Positions 1 to 8,910 of a DNA stretch of 64,000 nucleotides are shown here, one piece after another (the first letter of the stretch is position 1; each line of letters opens with the position of its first letter). The translations under genes and the position numbers were made by a program. Source of the stretch: Rhabdobacter roseus (GTDB taxonomy: Bacteria > Bacteroidota > Bacteroidia > Cytophagales > Spirosomataceae); assembly GCF_014202275.1 (NCBI RefSeq), contig NZ_JACHGF010000005.1:255789-319788 (forward strand), given 5' to 3'. The notes under the pieces were generated by a model. The model worked only from the letters and a program-made list of their open reading frames with translations. It did not search any database and had not been told where the DNA came from.

Positions 1-112
1 CTCGCTCAAAGTACCTCGCTCAAAGTACCTCGCTCAAAGTACCTCGCTCAAAGTACCTCGCTCAAAGTACCTCGCTCAAAGTACCTCGCTCAAAGTACCT
101 CGCTCAAAGTAT
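1..112. repeat. 14-bp tandem repeat array, about 8 units
   Basis: The unit ctcgctcaaagtac begins at 1, 15, 29, 43, 57, 71, 85 and 99. The first seven copies are identical and the eighth differs in its last base. The array starts at the window edge, so its true length is unknown. On the other strand it begins within the xylA stop codon, and each unit carries the AAGTACC/GGTACTT word that is abundant throughout the window. With no spacers, it is a simple tandem repeat and not a CRISPR array. Confidence 0.97.
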
Positions 113-1440
113 CAGATAAAGCGATTGATCAGGTTTTCGAGGTACTCTTGTTTGCCGGAGATCATGGCGGGCTCGCCGCCGTCGGCCGCGAGGCCAAAGA
201 GGTCTTCGAGCTGCAAGGTACCTGCTTCAAACTCCGCGCCTTTGCCGCCGTCGAAGCTGTGGTAGCGCTCCTGCCGGATGCGGTCGTACTCGCCGTTTTG
301 CCGGATCTTGTCAGCGATCAGTAGTGCGCGGGCTACGGTATCCATGCCGCCGATGTGCGCGTGGAATACATCCGCTACGTCGGTGGAGTTGCGGCGGCGC
401 TTGGCGTCGAAGTTGATCCCACCGCCAGCCAGGCCATTCGCCTGCAAGATGATGAGCATGGCCTGCGTCCATTCCTGGAGGTCGTTCGGGAACTGGTCCG
501 TATCCCAGCCGTTTTGGTAGTCGCCGCGGTTGGCGTCGATGGAGCCCAGCAGACCCGCGTCGGCAGCTACCTGGAGCTCGTGCTGGAAGGTATGCCCGGC
601 CAGCGTAGCGTGGTTCACTTCCAGGTTGAGCGAGAAATCGTCCAGCAGGTCGTGCTGCCGCAGGAAGCCGATCACCGTGGCGGCGTCGTAGTCGTACTGG
701 TGCTTGGTAGGCTCGCAGGGCTTGGGCTCGATGAAGAATTTTCCTTTAAACCCGTTCTTGCGGGCGTAGGCCACGGCCATTTTGAGCATTTGGGCAAAGT
801 GCTCCTGTTCGCGCTTCATGTCGGTATTGAGCAGGGTCATGTACCCTTCGCGCCCGCCCCAGAACACGTAGTTTTCGCCACCCAGCGCGATGGTCGCGTC
901 CAGCGCCATTTTGATTTGCGCCCCGGCGTGCGTCACCACCTGGAAGTCCGGGTTGGTAGAGGCCCCGTTCATGTAGCGGTGGTGGCTGAAGAGGTTGGCC
1001 GTACCCCAAAGAAGTTTCACACCCGAGCTTTTTTGCTTTTCTGCCAGGTACTCGGTCAGGGTTTGGAGGCGCTTTTCGTTGGTCCGGACGTCGTCGGCAT
1101 AGTCTACCACATCGACATCGTGAAAGCAGTAGTAAGGCGCTCCGATTTTGGTAATAAATTCAAAGGCGGCGTCGGCCTTGTCCTTGGCGCGCGCTACGGC
1201 GTCGCTATTCTCGTCCCAGGGATAAAATAGCGTGGGCCCACCGAAAGGGTCCAGCCCGCTTCCGCAGAAAGTATGCCAGTAGGCAATGGCAAAGCGGAGG
1301 TGCTCTTTCATGCTTTTGCCGCCCACGACGCGGTTCTCGTCGTACCAGCGAAACGCCAGCGGATTGTCCGTTTCGGGCCCTTCGTAGGGTATTTTCCCGA
1401 TGCCTTTGAAGTACTCCCTGTCTCCTAGTAGTATGCTCAT
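112..1440 (-). CDS. xylA: Xylose isomerase
   Basis: This 442-residue cytoplasmic enzyme interconverts D-xylose and D-xylulose. The family hallmark FHDVD is at about residues 106-110, giving the catalytic His107 and the paired Asp110. The metal-site stretch [15 protein letters not shown] is present, followed by [12 protein letters not shown]. Length matches the usual 435-445 residues. An in-frame ATG 23 codons upstream would add an unconserved tail, so I start at the ATG whose complement is at 1438-1440, directly before the conserved [11 protein letters not shown]. No xylulokinase or xylose transporter is adjacent in the window; one could lie beyond the left edge. The stop codon overlaps the last base of the 14-bp tandem array. 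Confidence 0.95.
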   Translation of the reverse strand: MSILLGDREYFKGIGKIPYEGPETDNPLAFRWYDENRVVGGKSMKEHLRFAIAYWHTFCGSGLDPFGGPTLFYPWDENSDAVARAKDKADAAFEFITKIGAPYYCFHDVDVVDYADDVRTNEKRLQTLTEYLAEKQKSSGVKLLWGTANLFSHHRYMNGASTNPDFQVVTHAGAQIKMALDATIALGGENYVFWGGREGYMTLLNTDMKREQEHFAQMLKMAVAYARKNGFKGKFFIEPKPCEPTKHQYDYDAATVIGFLRQHDLLDDFSLNLEVNHATLAGHTFQHELQVAADAGLLGSIDANRGDYQNGWDTDQFPNDLQEWTQAMLIILQANGLAGGGINFDAKRRRNSTDVADVFHAHIGGMDTVARALLIADKIRQNGEYDRIRQERYHSFDGGKGAEFEAGTLQLEDLFGLAADGGEPAMISGKQEYLENLINRFI

Positions 1441-1537
1441 GTTGTCTTTAAAATTGGTAAATGAATGAGTAAAAAAATGCGTTTGATTTAATAAGTGTAA
1501 AATTGACAATTTTTACTGTACCCGTCCAAATTTTTCT

Positions 1538-1569
1538 AAAAAAAAGGCCGGGACTATTTCGTCCCGACC
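1538..1569 (-). terminator. Rho-independent terminator of the PpiD-like gene
   Basis: A 9-bp stem (1546-1554 with 1561-1569, one mismatch) has a 6-base loop. On the minus strand it is followed by eight T residues. It lies between the end of the chaperone gene at 1601 and the xylA start at 1440, so it separates the two transcripts. Confidence 0.8.
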
Positions 1570-1600
1570 TTTTTAAAAGTATCGTTATTAAGTATTTCTA

Positions 1601-3718
1601 CTAAAAGAATTTTGCGCGGCGGTCTTCGATCTTGGCGTCGTCGCGAATGGCTTCGTTGAGCAGGAAGCTGGTGCGGCTTTCGAGCGCCTGTACGAGTTGG
1701 GTTTTGTAAGGCGTGTAGTCGGCAATTTGGGGAGCGTCGGTACGGCCCGTTAGCTCTACGATAAAGACTCCGTTCTCACCCGTGAATACGCCCGTTTTCT
1801 GGCCTTGCTTCAAGCCAAAGGCTTTTCCAAGGGCAATGGGGTCGAAGCCCGCGCTGGACAGAAAGCCCGTCGCCAGCGAAATATCCTCGGCGGTTTCTAC
1901 CAGTGCACCGGCGCCGTACTTCTTGGCAATGGCTTCCAGGTCACCGGAGGCCCCTTTGAGCTTAGCCGTGATTTGCTCTGCCTTGAGTTGGCTGCGTACT
2001 TTGGCCGTGAGCTCATCCCGGAAGTCGTCTACCTTGGCTTTGTCCTTGTCGGTTTTGCCGGTCAGCACCGCCACGATGTACTGTTCGTCGGTTTCAAACA
2101 CCTGCGACACATCGTTAAGATCCGTTTTGTCATTAAAGGCCCACCGTACTACTTCGCGGGCGTTCTGGATGGCGTTGATGTTGGTGGCCGTCTCGGGAAT
2201 GCGGTTCGCCGTAGAAACAACCAGGGCGTTGTCTTTTTTCACGGCTTCGTCAAACTGCGCCTTGGTCTTTACAGAGTTAGCAAATTCGTCGGCCTTGCGG
2301 TAGGCGTCATCGCGAGTGGCCTGGCTGGGGGCAATGGTTTTCGCAATGGTAGCCACCCGGTACAGCGTATTGGTTTTGGCGTCCGTTACCTTGATGAGGT
2401 GAAAGCCAAACTGACTTTCTACCAGCCTGTTCACCAGGCCGGTACCATTCATCGAGAATACGGCATCTTCAAAGGGCTTCACCATCCCGCCGTTGTTTTG
2501 GAAGTACCCCAGGTCACCACCGCGCTGGGCCGAGCCCGGATCGGCGCTGTTGGTAGCGGCCAGAGCCTCAAAGCTGGCACCGCCCCGGATCTGGTTCAGG
2601 ATGCCTTCGGCCCGCTGGCGGGCGGCGGCTTTGGCCGAGTCGGAGGGGTTTTCGGGCCGGATCAGGATGTGGCTGGCCCGGGCGGTATAGAGCGAATCTT
2701 TTTTGGTACCGTTGTATTTATAGATAAAGTAGGTATCGCCTTCGCGATAGGGACCGTACACGCCACCCGGCACAAAGGTAGTCACGGCCTCTTTTAGCTG
2801 ATCGGACATGTTGGCGTACGACATATCCATGGGCAGCGGAATATCCGAGTTCATCCGGGCGTAGGCCGAGTCGTTGGGAGCCGAGGCCAGTCCGCGCGCC
2901 AGGGTTTTGATTTCGTTGTAGAGGGCTATGCTGTCGTCTTTGGCGGGCACTACCGAAAAGGACACGTACTGGATGGTACGGGTATCGGCACCTTTGTACT
3001 CATCGCGGTGCTTGTTGAGGTAGGCCTCCAGCTGCGAGTCCGTCACTTTCACGGTGGTGTCCGCGATGGAGTAGAAGGGTACGTACAGGTACCGAAGCGA
3101 CGCCTTGGTGTTTTGGGCTACGTATTCTTTCTCCGACTCCGCTTTGGTCACGTAGGTCGACTGGCGCAAAATGTTTTCGTATTTCTGGCGCAGCCGGTCT
3201 TCCCGGAGGCTCGTTTCAAAAGCCGCCCAGGATTGCTGCTGCGGCAGGGGTAATGTTTTTAAATTCTTGAGGTAGTTTACTACGGCACTTTTATCGAAGG
3301 CACCCGTTGTAGGATTACCAAAAGCCTGCTGAATGGCCGGGCTAATGTGGTTTCCTTGCACCATGTCCACGAGCTCGTCGTCCGTTACCTGCAGGCCTAG
3401 CTTTTCGTACTCTTCTTTGTAGGCAATATCGATCACCAGCTGGTTCCAGGCTTGCTCCCGAAGGGCCACGATTTCCTGCTCTCCGGCGCTACGACCCGTT
3501 TGGGCTTCGTAGTTTTGGCGCATGACATCCAGCCGACTCTGAAAATCCTTGATGTCGATTTCTTTACCGGCTATTTCTCCCACCGTCTGGTTATTGTTGC
3601 CTCCAAACATGGAATTGGGCCCCAACAGATCACCCCCAACGATAAAAAGGATTAAGCTGATGGCAATCACCGTAACGGCTATTCCCGACTTCTCTCTGAT
3701 TTTGTTAATTAATGCCAT
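1601..3718 (-). CDS. PpiD/SurA-like periplasmic peptidylprolyl isomerase
   Basis: This 705-residue folding factor is anchored in the inner membrane and faces the periplasm. A short cytoplasmic N-terminus is followed by a hydrophobic segment at about residues 12-30, then a SurA-N-like helical region. A parvulin-type rotamase domain at about 346-450 begins ASHILIRPEN and includes GGDLGYF and ESQFGFHLIKV. A C-terminal region of about 250 residues follows. The single membrane anchor plus internal parvulin domain is the PpiD arrangement. It is followed by its own terminator, and xylA starts beyond that, so it is probably monocistronic. Confidence 0.85.
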   Translation of the reverse strand: MALINKIREKSGIAVTVIAISLILFIVGGDLLGPNSMFGGNNNQTVGEIAGKEIDIKDFQSRLDVMRQNYEAQTGRSAGEQEIVALREQAWNQLVIDIAYKEEYEKLGLQVTDDELVDMVQGNHISPAIQQAFGNPTTGAFDKSAVVNYLKNLKTLPLPQQQSWAAFETSLREDRLRQKYENILRQSTYVTKAESEKEYVAQNTKASLRYLYVPFYSIADTTVKVTDSQLEAYLNKHRDEYKGADTRTIQYVSFSVVPAKDDSIALYNEIKTLARGLASAPNDSAYARMNSDIPLPMDMSYANMSDQLKEAVTTFVPGGVYGPYREGDTYFIYKYNGTKKDSLYTARASHILIRPENPSDSAKAAARQRAEGILNQIRGGASFEALAATNSADPGSAQRGGDLGYFQNNGGMVKPFEDAVFSMNGTGLVNRLVESQFGFHLIKVTDAKTNTLYRVATIAKTIAPSQATRDDAYRKADEFANSVKTKAQFDEAVKKDNALVVSTANRIPETATNINAIQNAREVVRWAFNDKTDLNDVSQVFETDEQYIVAVLTGKTDKDKAKVDDFRDELTAKVRSQLKAEQITAKLKGASGDLEAIAKKYGAGALVETAEDISLATGFLSSAGFDPIALGKAFGLKQGQKTGVFTGENGVFIVELTGRTDAPQIADYTPYKTQLVQALESRTSFLLNEAIRDDAKIEDRRAKFF

Positions 3719-3885
3719 TAGTGCTATTTCAAAATTTGACCCGCAAAATAAAATCTTTTCTCGCTACTATCCAAACGATCTCAGCTAGTTCTGCCGCAAA
3801 TCGAAGGGGTACCTGGCCGAATCCCCGTTGGCCTTACGCCTGCCAGCCTTGGCCCGCTGCCGAGCCGGACGCCCTGGGGCCGGGC

Positions 3886-4398
3886 TCAGCTGTACAGATG
3901 CTTGAGGTTTAAAGCATAAAGTCCGGTAAAAATCAGGCTAAAAAAGCCACCGCCCAGGCTTGTTACCACCCCAAACCAACCCCCAATCAGGAACAGTGGT
4001 GCCAGCAGAATTACTACTACCCCGGCCAGGTAGCAGTAAAAGCCTGTCTTCTGCAGATTCCACATCAGGTAGGCTCCGTAAAGCGTGAGTGATTCGTAGA
4101 TAAGCATCAGGATAGCACTCATTTGGATGTTATTCGAATTCACACCGCGGAACACGGAGTCGAAGAGCGTATCCATGAGCTCCGCATTTTCGCCCGCCGC
4201 GCGCTCCTCCATGTTTTCGCGTAGCTGCTCAAATAGCTCCCTGGTTTGGTCGGCCACTACCCCTGGGCTCCAGAGCCGCTCCGACTGGGTCCAGAGCCCC
4301 GACACACAGCTGATAAAAGTAAGCACGCACAGTACGGTCAGGAAAAGGGGGCGCCCCACCGGGGCCCGGCCTGCCGGTGGATTCGTTTCGTTTTGCAT
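3886..4398 (-). CDS. Small integral membrane protein of unknown function
   Basis: Unrecognised protein of 170 residues when started at the second in-frame Met (complement of 4396-4398). The 22-codon upstream extension lacks obvious conservation and would run towards the divergent gene. A hydrophobic segment near residues 19-38 is followed by a charged, Glu-rich stretch of about 60 residues, then by three hydrophobic segments filling the C-terminal half. The architecture suggests one anchor, a soluble loop and a membrane bundle. It is divergent from the SCP2 gene. No catalytic motif is visible. Confidence 0.6.
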   Translation of the reverse strand: MQNETNPPAGRAPVGRPLFLTVLCVLTFISCVSGLWTQSERLWSPGVVADQTRELFEQLRENMEERAAGENAELMDTLFDSVFRGVNSNNIQMSAILMLIYESLTLYGAYLMWNLQKTGFYCYLAGVVVILLAPLFLIGGWFGVVTSLGGGFFSLIFTGLYALNLKHLYS

Positions 4399-4463
4399 AG
4401 GTGGTTTTGGGTACTCAAAATGGGGGGCAAAAATTGCGGATTTCGTCGAAAACACCAAAAGCA

Positions 4464-4494
4464 TTTGTTTTTTCTTCCCGGCCCGATACTTTTA
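4464..4494 (+). promoter_or_regulatory. Candidate Bacteroidota-type promoter for the SCP2 gene
   Basis: TTTG at 4464-4467 is followed after exactly 19 bases by TACTTTTA at 4487-4494. The known Bacteroidota consensus is TTTG-N19-TAnnTTTG, so only the last base departs from it. The implied transcript start near 4500 leaves about 40 bases before the ATG at 4542. Confidence 0.5.
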
Positions 4495-4541
4495 CGTCGG
4501 GTTCCCAGTATTTATTTTATCTCAACTAAAAACCAAACCTC

Positions 4542-4841
4542 ATGAGCTTACAAACCTTAACCGAGCGTATCAGCACCCTGGTGGGCCAAGACAGCGGCCT
4601 GGATGCGACCGTCAAGTTCGATACCGACGAAGGATTTATTTTTGTGGATACCAAGCAAGTACCCCATGTGGTCAGCAACGAAGACCACGACGCGGACTGT
4701 ACCCTAAAAATATCGACGAAGAATGCCCTGAAAATGCTCGACGGCGACCTCAACCCCATGACCGCCTTTATGATGGGCAAACTAAAAATTGATGGAGATA
4801 TGGGCATAGCCATGAAAATAGCCCAAACGTTTGGCAGCTAG
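4542..4841 (+). CDS. SCP2 sterol-binding domain protein
   Basis: This 99-residue protein consists of a single SCP2-type lipid-binding domain. The diagnostic end of the family is clear: CTLKISTKNALKMLDGDLNP followed by MTAFMMGKLKIDGDMGIAMK. It has no signal peptide, so it acts in the cytoplasm. Stand-alone bacterial SCP2 proteins are thought to bind fatty acyl or other hydrophobic ligands, but the ligand here is unknown. The gene has its own candidate promoter and a strong terminator, so it is likely monocistronic. Confidence 0.88.
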   Translation: MSLQTLTERISTLVGQDSGLDATVKFDTDEGFIFVDTKQVPHVVSNEDHDADCTLKISTKNALKMLDGDLNPMTAFMMGKLKIDGDMGIAMKIAQTFGS

Positions 4842-4865
4842 TAGCCAAAGACAGGCAACTTACAG

Positions 4866-4895
4866 AGCGGTTTTCTAACAGAAACCGCTTTTTTT
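4866..4895 (+). terminator. Rho-independent terminator after the SCP2 gene
   Basis: A perfect 8-bp stem (4866-4873 with 4882-4889) has an 8-base loop and is followed by a run of T residues to 4895, directly downstream of the SCP2 stop codon. Confidence 0.88.
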
Positions 4896-4995
4896 ATTGA
4901 TTTAGGACGAAAAAACAGAGTATTTTTTAGTAACCGCTCGTCTTTGTAGTATAATTAAAAGTGAGGTAGTTTACCCGATCACTCTCTGCTTAGCG

Positions 4996-6441
4996 ATGAC
5001 CCACGAAAAAAAAACCTCCCTGAACCGCCGTGCCTTTTTGCAAGGAAGTACCCTGGCCGTGGCGGCTTTTACCATTGTGCCCCGCCATGTGCTGGGCAAA
5101 GGGTACCTGGCCCCTTCTGACAAGCTCAACATCGCGGCTGTAGGCTGCGGCGGCAAGGCCGACGTCAACATCCGGCTGGCTTATAACGGCGGTACCGACA
5201 ACATCGTGGCGCTCTGCGATGTAGACGACCGCCAGGCCAAGAAATACCGCACTCAGTTTGAAAAAGCGCCTTACTACCGGGACTTTAGGGTAATGCTGGA
5301 AAAGGAGGCCAAAAACATGGACGCGGTGATCATCACTACCCCAGATCACATGCACTACCCCGTGGCCATCGCGGCCATGGAGCTGGGAAAGCATGTGTAC
5401 TGCGAAAAACCCCTCACTAAAGATATTTGGGAAGCCCGAAAACTCACCGAAGCGGCCCAAAAGTACCGGGTCGTGACCCAAATGGGCAACCAGGGCAGCA
5501 GCGGTGACGGCACCCGCCAAACCGAGGCCATGGTGCAGGCGGGGCTCATCGGCGAAGTACATACCGTGGAGGTATGGACCGACCGCCCCGTGTGGCCGCA
5601 GGGCGTGAAGTCGCCGAAAGACCGGGGCGAGTCGCAACCCATCCCGCCCGAGGTAGACTGGAACCTCTGGCTGGGTACCGCCCCGCAGCGCCCCTACCAC
5701 GAGGCCTACATGCCGTTCCGGTGGCGCGGCTACTGGGACTTCGGTACCGGAGCGCTCGGCGACATGGGCTGCCACTTTATGGATGTACCTTTTCGGGCGT
5801 TGCGGCTGGGGTACCCTACCTCCGTGGAGTGTAGCGTAGGCTCCGTTTACGCCGATTTTTTCCAGGAAGCGTTTTTCGATGACGTCTGTCCGCCTTCTTC
5901 TTCCATCCACCTCCGTTTTCCGGCCCAAGGTACCTCCGGGAAAGAGATCCGCCTGAACTGGTACGACGGGGGCATTCGCCCGGCGCTGCCGGATGGCTGC
6001 AACTACCAGCAGGTATTTGGCAGCAAAGACGGCGGCATTCTTTTTATAGGTACCAAGGGCATCCTGAGTGCGGAGCTTTTCGGGGCTAACCCCCGGCTCT
6101 GGCCCGAGGCCACTTTCAAGGGTACCTCGCTGCCCAAGCCTGCCCGTGCGCTGGTAGAAGGGGGTACCGAGGGCCACCAGCAGCAGTGGGTGAAGGCTTG
6201 CAAAAAGGGCTTTGGTACTTATACCAGCTCTTCCTTTGACCAATCGGGCCCGCTCACCGAGACTGTGCTCATGGGCAACCTGGCCGTGCGCTCTTACCTC
6301 TACCGGGAGCCCCAGGCCAACGGCCGGGGTTATCAGTTTCCGGGCCGCCAAAAACTACTCTGGGACGGCCCTACCATGAAGATCACCAACTTTGCGCCCG
6401 CCAACCAGTTTGTGAAGCGCGAGTACCGGACGGGCTGGTAA
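4996..6441 (+). CDS. Tat-exported Gfo/Idh/MocA family oxidoreductase
   Basis: This 481-residue NAD(P)-dependent oxidoreductase probably acts on sugars or cyclitols in the periplasm. The N-terminus carries a twin-arginine signal (NRRAFLQGS at about residues 10-18) followed by a hydrophobic stretch. The Rossmann fold starts near residue 43 with LNIAAVGCGGKADVN. The family signature CEKPLTKD follows at about 136-143, and the C-terminal substrate domain completes the chain. Tat-exported members of this family are common in Bacteroidota and Planctomycetota, where cofactor is thought to be loaded before export. The substrate cannot be read from the sequence. Confidence 0.88.
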   Translation: MTHEKKTSLNRRAFLQGSTLAVAAFTIVPRHVLGKGYLAPSDKLNIAAVGCGGKADVNIRLAYNGGTDNIVALCDVDDRQAKKYRTQFEKAPYYRDFRVMLEKEAKNMDAVIITTPDHMHYPVAIAAMELGKHVYCEKPLTKDIWEARKLTEAAQKYRVVTQMGNQGSSGDGTRQTEAMVQAGLIGEVHTVEVWTDRPVWPQGVKSPKDRGESQPIPPEVDWNLWLGTAPQRPYHEAYMPFRWRGYWDFGTGALGDMGCHFMDVPFRALRLGYPTSVECSVGSVYADFFQEAFFDDVCPPSSSIHLRFPAQGTSGKEIRLNWYDGGIRPALPDGCNYQQVFGSKDGGILFIGTKGILSAELFGANPRLWPEATFKGTSLPKPARALVEGGTEGHQQQWVKACKKGFGTYTSSSFDQSGPLTETVLMGNLAVRSYLYREPQANGRGYQFPGRQKLLWDGPTMKITNFAPANQFVKREYRTGW

Positions 6442-6849
6442 AGTACCTTTATTTACTACTATTTCTTTACGAGGGCCCAGCGCTCAGCTGCTTACTCGTA
6501 CTAAGTACTTTATTGGGATTAGTGAAGCATGAACGAGGCGAATCAGCAGAGGGGGTACTTTATCCGCTCTACCAGGTCCGCCTCGTTCTTCTTTCTTTCC
6601 CTACCGAATACCTTACTTTCGGACACATATTCGGGTAGTTGACATACTATCAACAGCAGGCTACAATTTTGTTTGCTTGATTTGTATACACAGTTACACG
6701 CACAGAACCGGATCAGAGGGGACTGCCTTTATTCGAATTTAGAGAAAACGTTACAATCAGAATTTTCAGGGCTTTTTAGTTGCTTTTATCCCTCCTTCAA
6801 GAGGGATAGGCGGATATACTTATCACCAAGTTACCAGAACTACTTCACC
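6442..6849. other. 408-bp intergenic region with terminator and possible promoter
   Basis: The first half holds a stem-loop at 6532-6587 that can end the oxidoreductase transcript. Further on, TTGACA at 6639-6644 and TACAATTTTG at 6662-6671 could form a promoter for the next gene, but the fit to the Bacteroidota consensus is loose. A 7-bp hairpin at 6788-6807 lies in the presumed 5' leader. An open frame runs in from 6673, but its first 59 codons look non-coding. Confidence 0.5.
6532..6587 (+). terminator. Long-loop stem, probable terminator
   Basis: A perfect 9-bp inverted repeat (6532-6540 with 6579-6587) is followed by a pyrimidine-rich, T-rich run. The 38-base loop contains a GGTACT word. 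The long loop makes this a weaker terminator call than others in the window. Confidence 0.5.
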
Positions 6850-7818
6850 ATGGAACCCTTACGTCTACTCACTGTATCTCTTCATGAAAAATGGCAACGT
6901 ACCGTGGAGCAATCGCTCGGGGCAGCGGGCTACCCGTACCATTTTGTGCACGTAGCTTCCAAGCAGCAGGCGCTTCTGGCCTGCTACCAGTCGCGGTTTG
7001 ACGTGCTCATTGCCAACAGTACCCTGCCCGACGGCCCCGTAACCGACCTCGTGGGGGTACTTGGCCATAGCCTGCCCTGCGTCATCATGAACGATTATAA
7101 ACAGGGTACCTTCCCCCTCTCCGGCACGGCCAAGTACCATGTGGTGGACCCTCAACAGGTACAATGGGCCGTGGCTTTGCAAGAAGCCGTCAGGAAGTGG
7201 GATACCCAGGCCCAGGTGAGTATTAACCAGCACTACCAAAGCGACCGCACCCTCTATGAAAAGGTACTTGAGCGCTGCACCGACGAACTCACGACGCGGT
7301 CCGGGCAGGCTATCAAAAATGTGTTGGGGGTACTGGTAGAGGTACTTGGCGTGAGCCGGGCCTACCTGTGTCGAAAGCATACCTTGCTCCAAGACAGCGA
7401 CGGGGGAGTACTACAAACCCACGAGGTGTATGCCCCCGGCGTAAGCAGCACCAACCAACAAAAAATGCTCAAGAAAACGTTAGTACCGGTTTTTCCCCGC
7501 TGGCATAAAGCCTTCGGACAGGGCAAATCCATTTTGGGCCTTACTTCTACCATGCCCCAGCACGAGCAGCGGTGGCTCTTGGGCCGGGATACGCAGTCGA
7601 TGGTGGCGGTACCTATTTATTCAAAAGGAAGCTGGGACGGTTTTTTGGCGCTGGAAGATACCATGGACACCCGCACCTGGACCCTACCCGAACTCCGGCT
7701 CCTGGAAGCAATTACCGAGCTCCTGGCTTTCCACTACGAGCATAAACGCCTACATTTACCGGTCAAGCCCAGCATTAACCTACTTCCCTACATTAAACCG
7801 GGCCTGGGGGTAGCTTAA
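6850..7818 (+). CDS. Pseudo-receiver plus GAF domain protein
   Basis: This 322-residue cytoplasmic protein probably serves signalling. Residues 3-115 look like a response-regulator receiver fold, but the usual phospho-acceptor position reads DVLIANSTLPDG, with Asn where Asp is expected, so it is likely not phosphorylated. Residues 130-300 resemble a GAF domain, ending in MVAVPIYSKGSWDGFLALED and a helical tail. The ATG at 6850 starts the recognisable fold; the 59 codons before it lack domain character. The gene precedes a LytS-type kinase by 48 bases on the same strand, so the three genes may form one signalling operon. The GAF ligand is unknown. Confidence 0.7.
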   Translation: MEPLRLLTVSLHEKWQRTVEQSLGAAGYPYHFVHVASKQQALLACYQSRFDVLIANSTLPDGPVTDLVGVLGHSLPCVIMNDYKQGTFPLSGTAKYHVVDPQQVQWAVALQEAVRKWDTQAQVSINQHYQSDRTLYEKVLERCTDELTTRSGQAIKNVLGVLVEVLGVSRAYLCRKHTLLQDSDGGVLQTHEVYAPGVSSTNQQKMLKKTLVPVFPRWHKAFGQGKSILGLTSTMPQHEQRWLLGRDTQSMVAVPIYSKGSWDGFLALEDTMDTRTWTLPELRLLEAITELLAFHYEHKRLHLPVKPSINLLPYIKPGLGVA

Positions 7819-7866
7819 TGTGTACCTTGCCGCGTATTCATTCGTATTGTCAGGAGGGGTAAGCTT

Positions 7867-8910
7867 ATGACCACTAATTTATACAAGGGAACCTCCGTGG
7901 CCTGGTACTTTTGCCTGGCCACCAGTTTTTTTGTGCTGTTACCCCGCTTACTGCTCTTCTTTTTGGTCCCTAGCCACATGCAGCCCTTCGGGCAGGTGGG
8001 CGTCTGGGACCTTGTTTTTCACTTTACTTCCAACTTTCTCTTTGCCTTAGCTTTTGCTACCCTGCTCATCAGCTCACTGAATGCCCCGTATCGTTGGTTT
8101 AGTCAGCAAAAAAAGTGGGTTAAAAATAGTCTCTTAGTTTTCCTGTTTTTTACCCTCACGGAACTATTCCTGGTAGGGTACCGCTTGTTTCCGGACGCTG
8201 ACCTAGCCATTACAGACATTCGGGTTCTGTACTATATTAAAAATAGCGTTATCCTGCTGACGGTCCTGGCCTTTGGGTACTTTATGCAGGTAGCCCAGAA
8301 AAACCACCGGATCAGCCTCGAAAATGAGCAGCTAAAGCGCGAGCGGGTCAAAGGCCAGCTGGAAGCCCTTCGAAACCAGTTGAATCCGCACTTTTTGTTC
8401 AATGCGCTGAATATTCTGAATGTTTCCATTGCCACTAACCCCGACGAGGCCCACCGCATTGTGCACAACTTGTCGGATATTCTCCGCTACAACCTCAAGA
8501 TTCAGAACCAACATCTGGTGTTGCTGCCCGACGAGCTCGAAGTGGCGCAGTCGTACCTGGCCCTGCACAAGGCCCGCTTTGGCGAGAAGCTAGTCTTTTG
8601 TTTTCAGAATACCGTGACGCGCAAAAAATGGTTTATCATTCCGCTTTCCCTGCAAATCCTGCTCGAAAATGCCATCAAGCACAACGTCATTACGTCCAAC
8701 CAAATCCTGCGCATTACAGTGCGGGTAGACGAAGAGGAAAAACAGCTGGTGGTCATTAACTCGGTCAATAAAAAAGCCAACCCGGGCAGTACCGGCATCG
8801 GGCTCAAAAACCTGGGCAACCGTTACCGGCTCCAAACGGGCCGGGAAACGTCCCTTTTTACCGATGAACAACAATTTATCGTCAAAGTACCTTTGATAGA
8901 AGCGCCATGA
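7867..8910 (+). CDS. LytS/YehU-type membrane sensor histidine kinase
   Basis: This 347-residue inner-membrane kinase has four hydrophobic segments in the first 140 residues, a short coiled coil (about 145-165), then the His-kinase motif LNPHFLFNALNILN with the phospho-accepting His near residue 175. A HATPase region follows (LENAIKH, then GIGLKNLGNRY). There is no extracellular sensor domain, so the signal may be sensed in the membrane. A good Shine-Dalgarno sequence, AGGAGG at 7852-7857, is unusual for Bacteroidota. The stop codon overlaps the start of the LytTR regulator by four bases (ATGA), so the two form a translationally coupled pair. Confidence 0.9.
   Translation: MTTNLYKGTSVAWYFCLATSFFVLLPRLLLFFLVPSHMQPFGQVGVWDLVFHFTSNFLFALAFATLLISSLNAPYRWFSQQKKWVKNSLLVFLFFTLTELFLVGYRLFPDADLAITDIRVLYYIKNSVILLTVLAFGYFMQVAQKNHRISLENEQLKRERVKGQLEALRNQLNPHFLFNALNILNVSIATNPDEAHRIVHNLSDILRYNLKIQNQHLVLLPDELEVAQSYLALHKARFGEKLVFCFQNTVTRKKWFIIPLSLQILLENAIKHNVITSNQILRITVRVDEEEKQLVVINSVNKKANPGSTGIGLKNLGNRYRLQTGRETSLFTDEQQFIVKVPLIEAP

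Noticed and set aside
1-112. A CRISPR array at the left edge
   Set aside because: The units are 14 bases long and contiguous, without spacers, and no cas gene is near. It is a simple tandem repeat.
4990-6351. A 453-residue open frame antisense to the Gfo/Idh/MocA gene
   Set aside because: The plus strand carries the Tat signal and the CEKPL motif, and the antisense translation is His/Gly/Arg-rich without domains.
6673-6849. An N-terminal extension of 59 residues on the pseudo-receiver/GAF protein
   Set aside because: The extension covers a promoter-like and hairpin-containing leader and has no domain character; the receiver-like fold begins right at the ATG at 6850.
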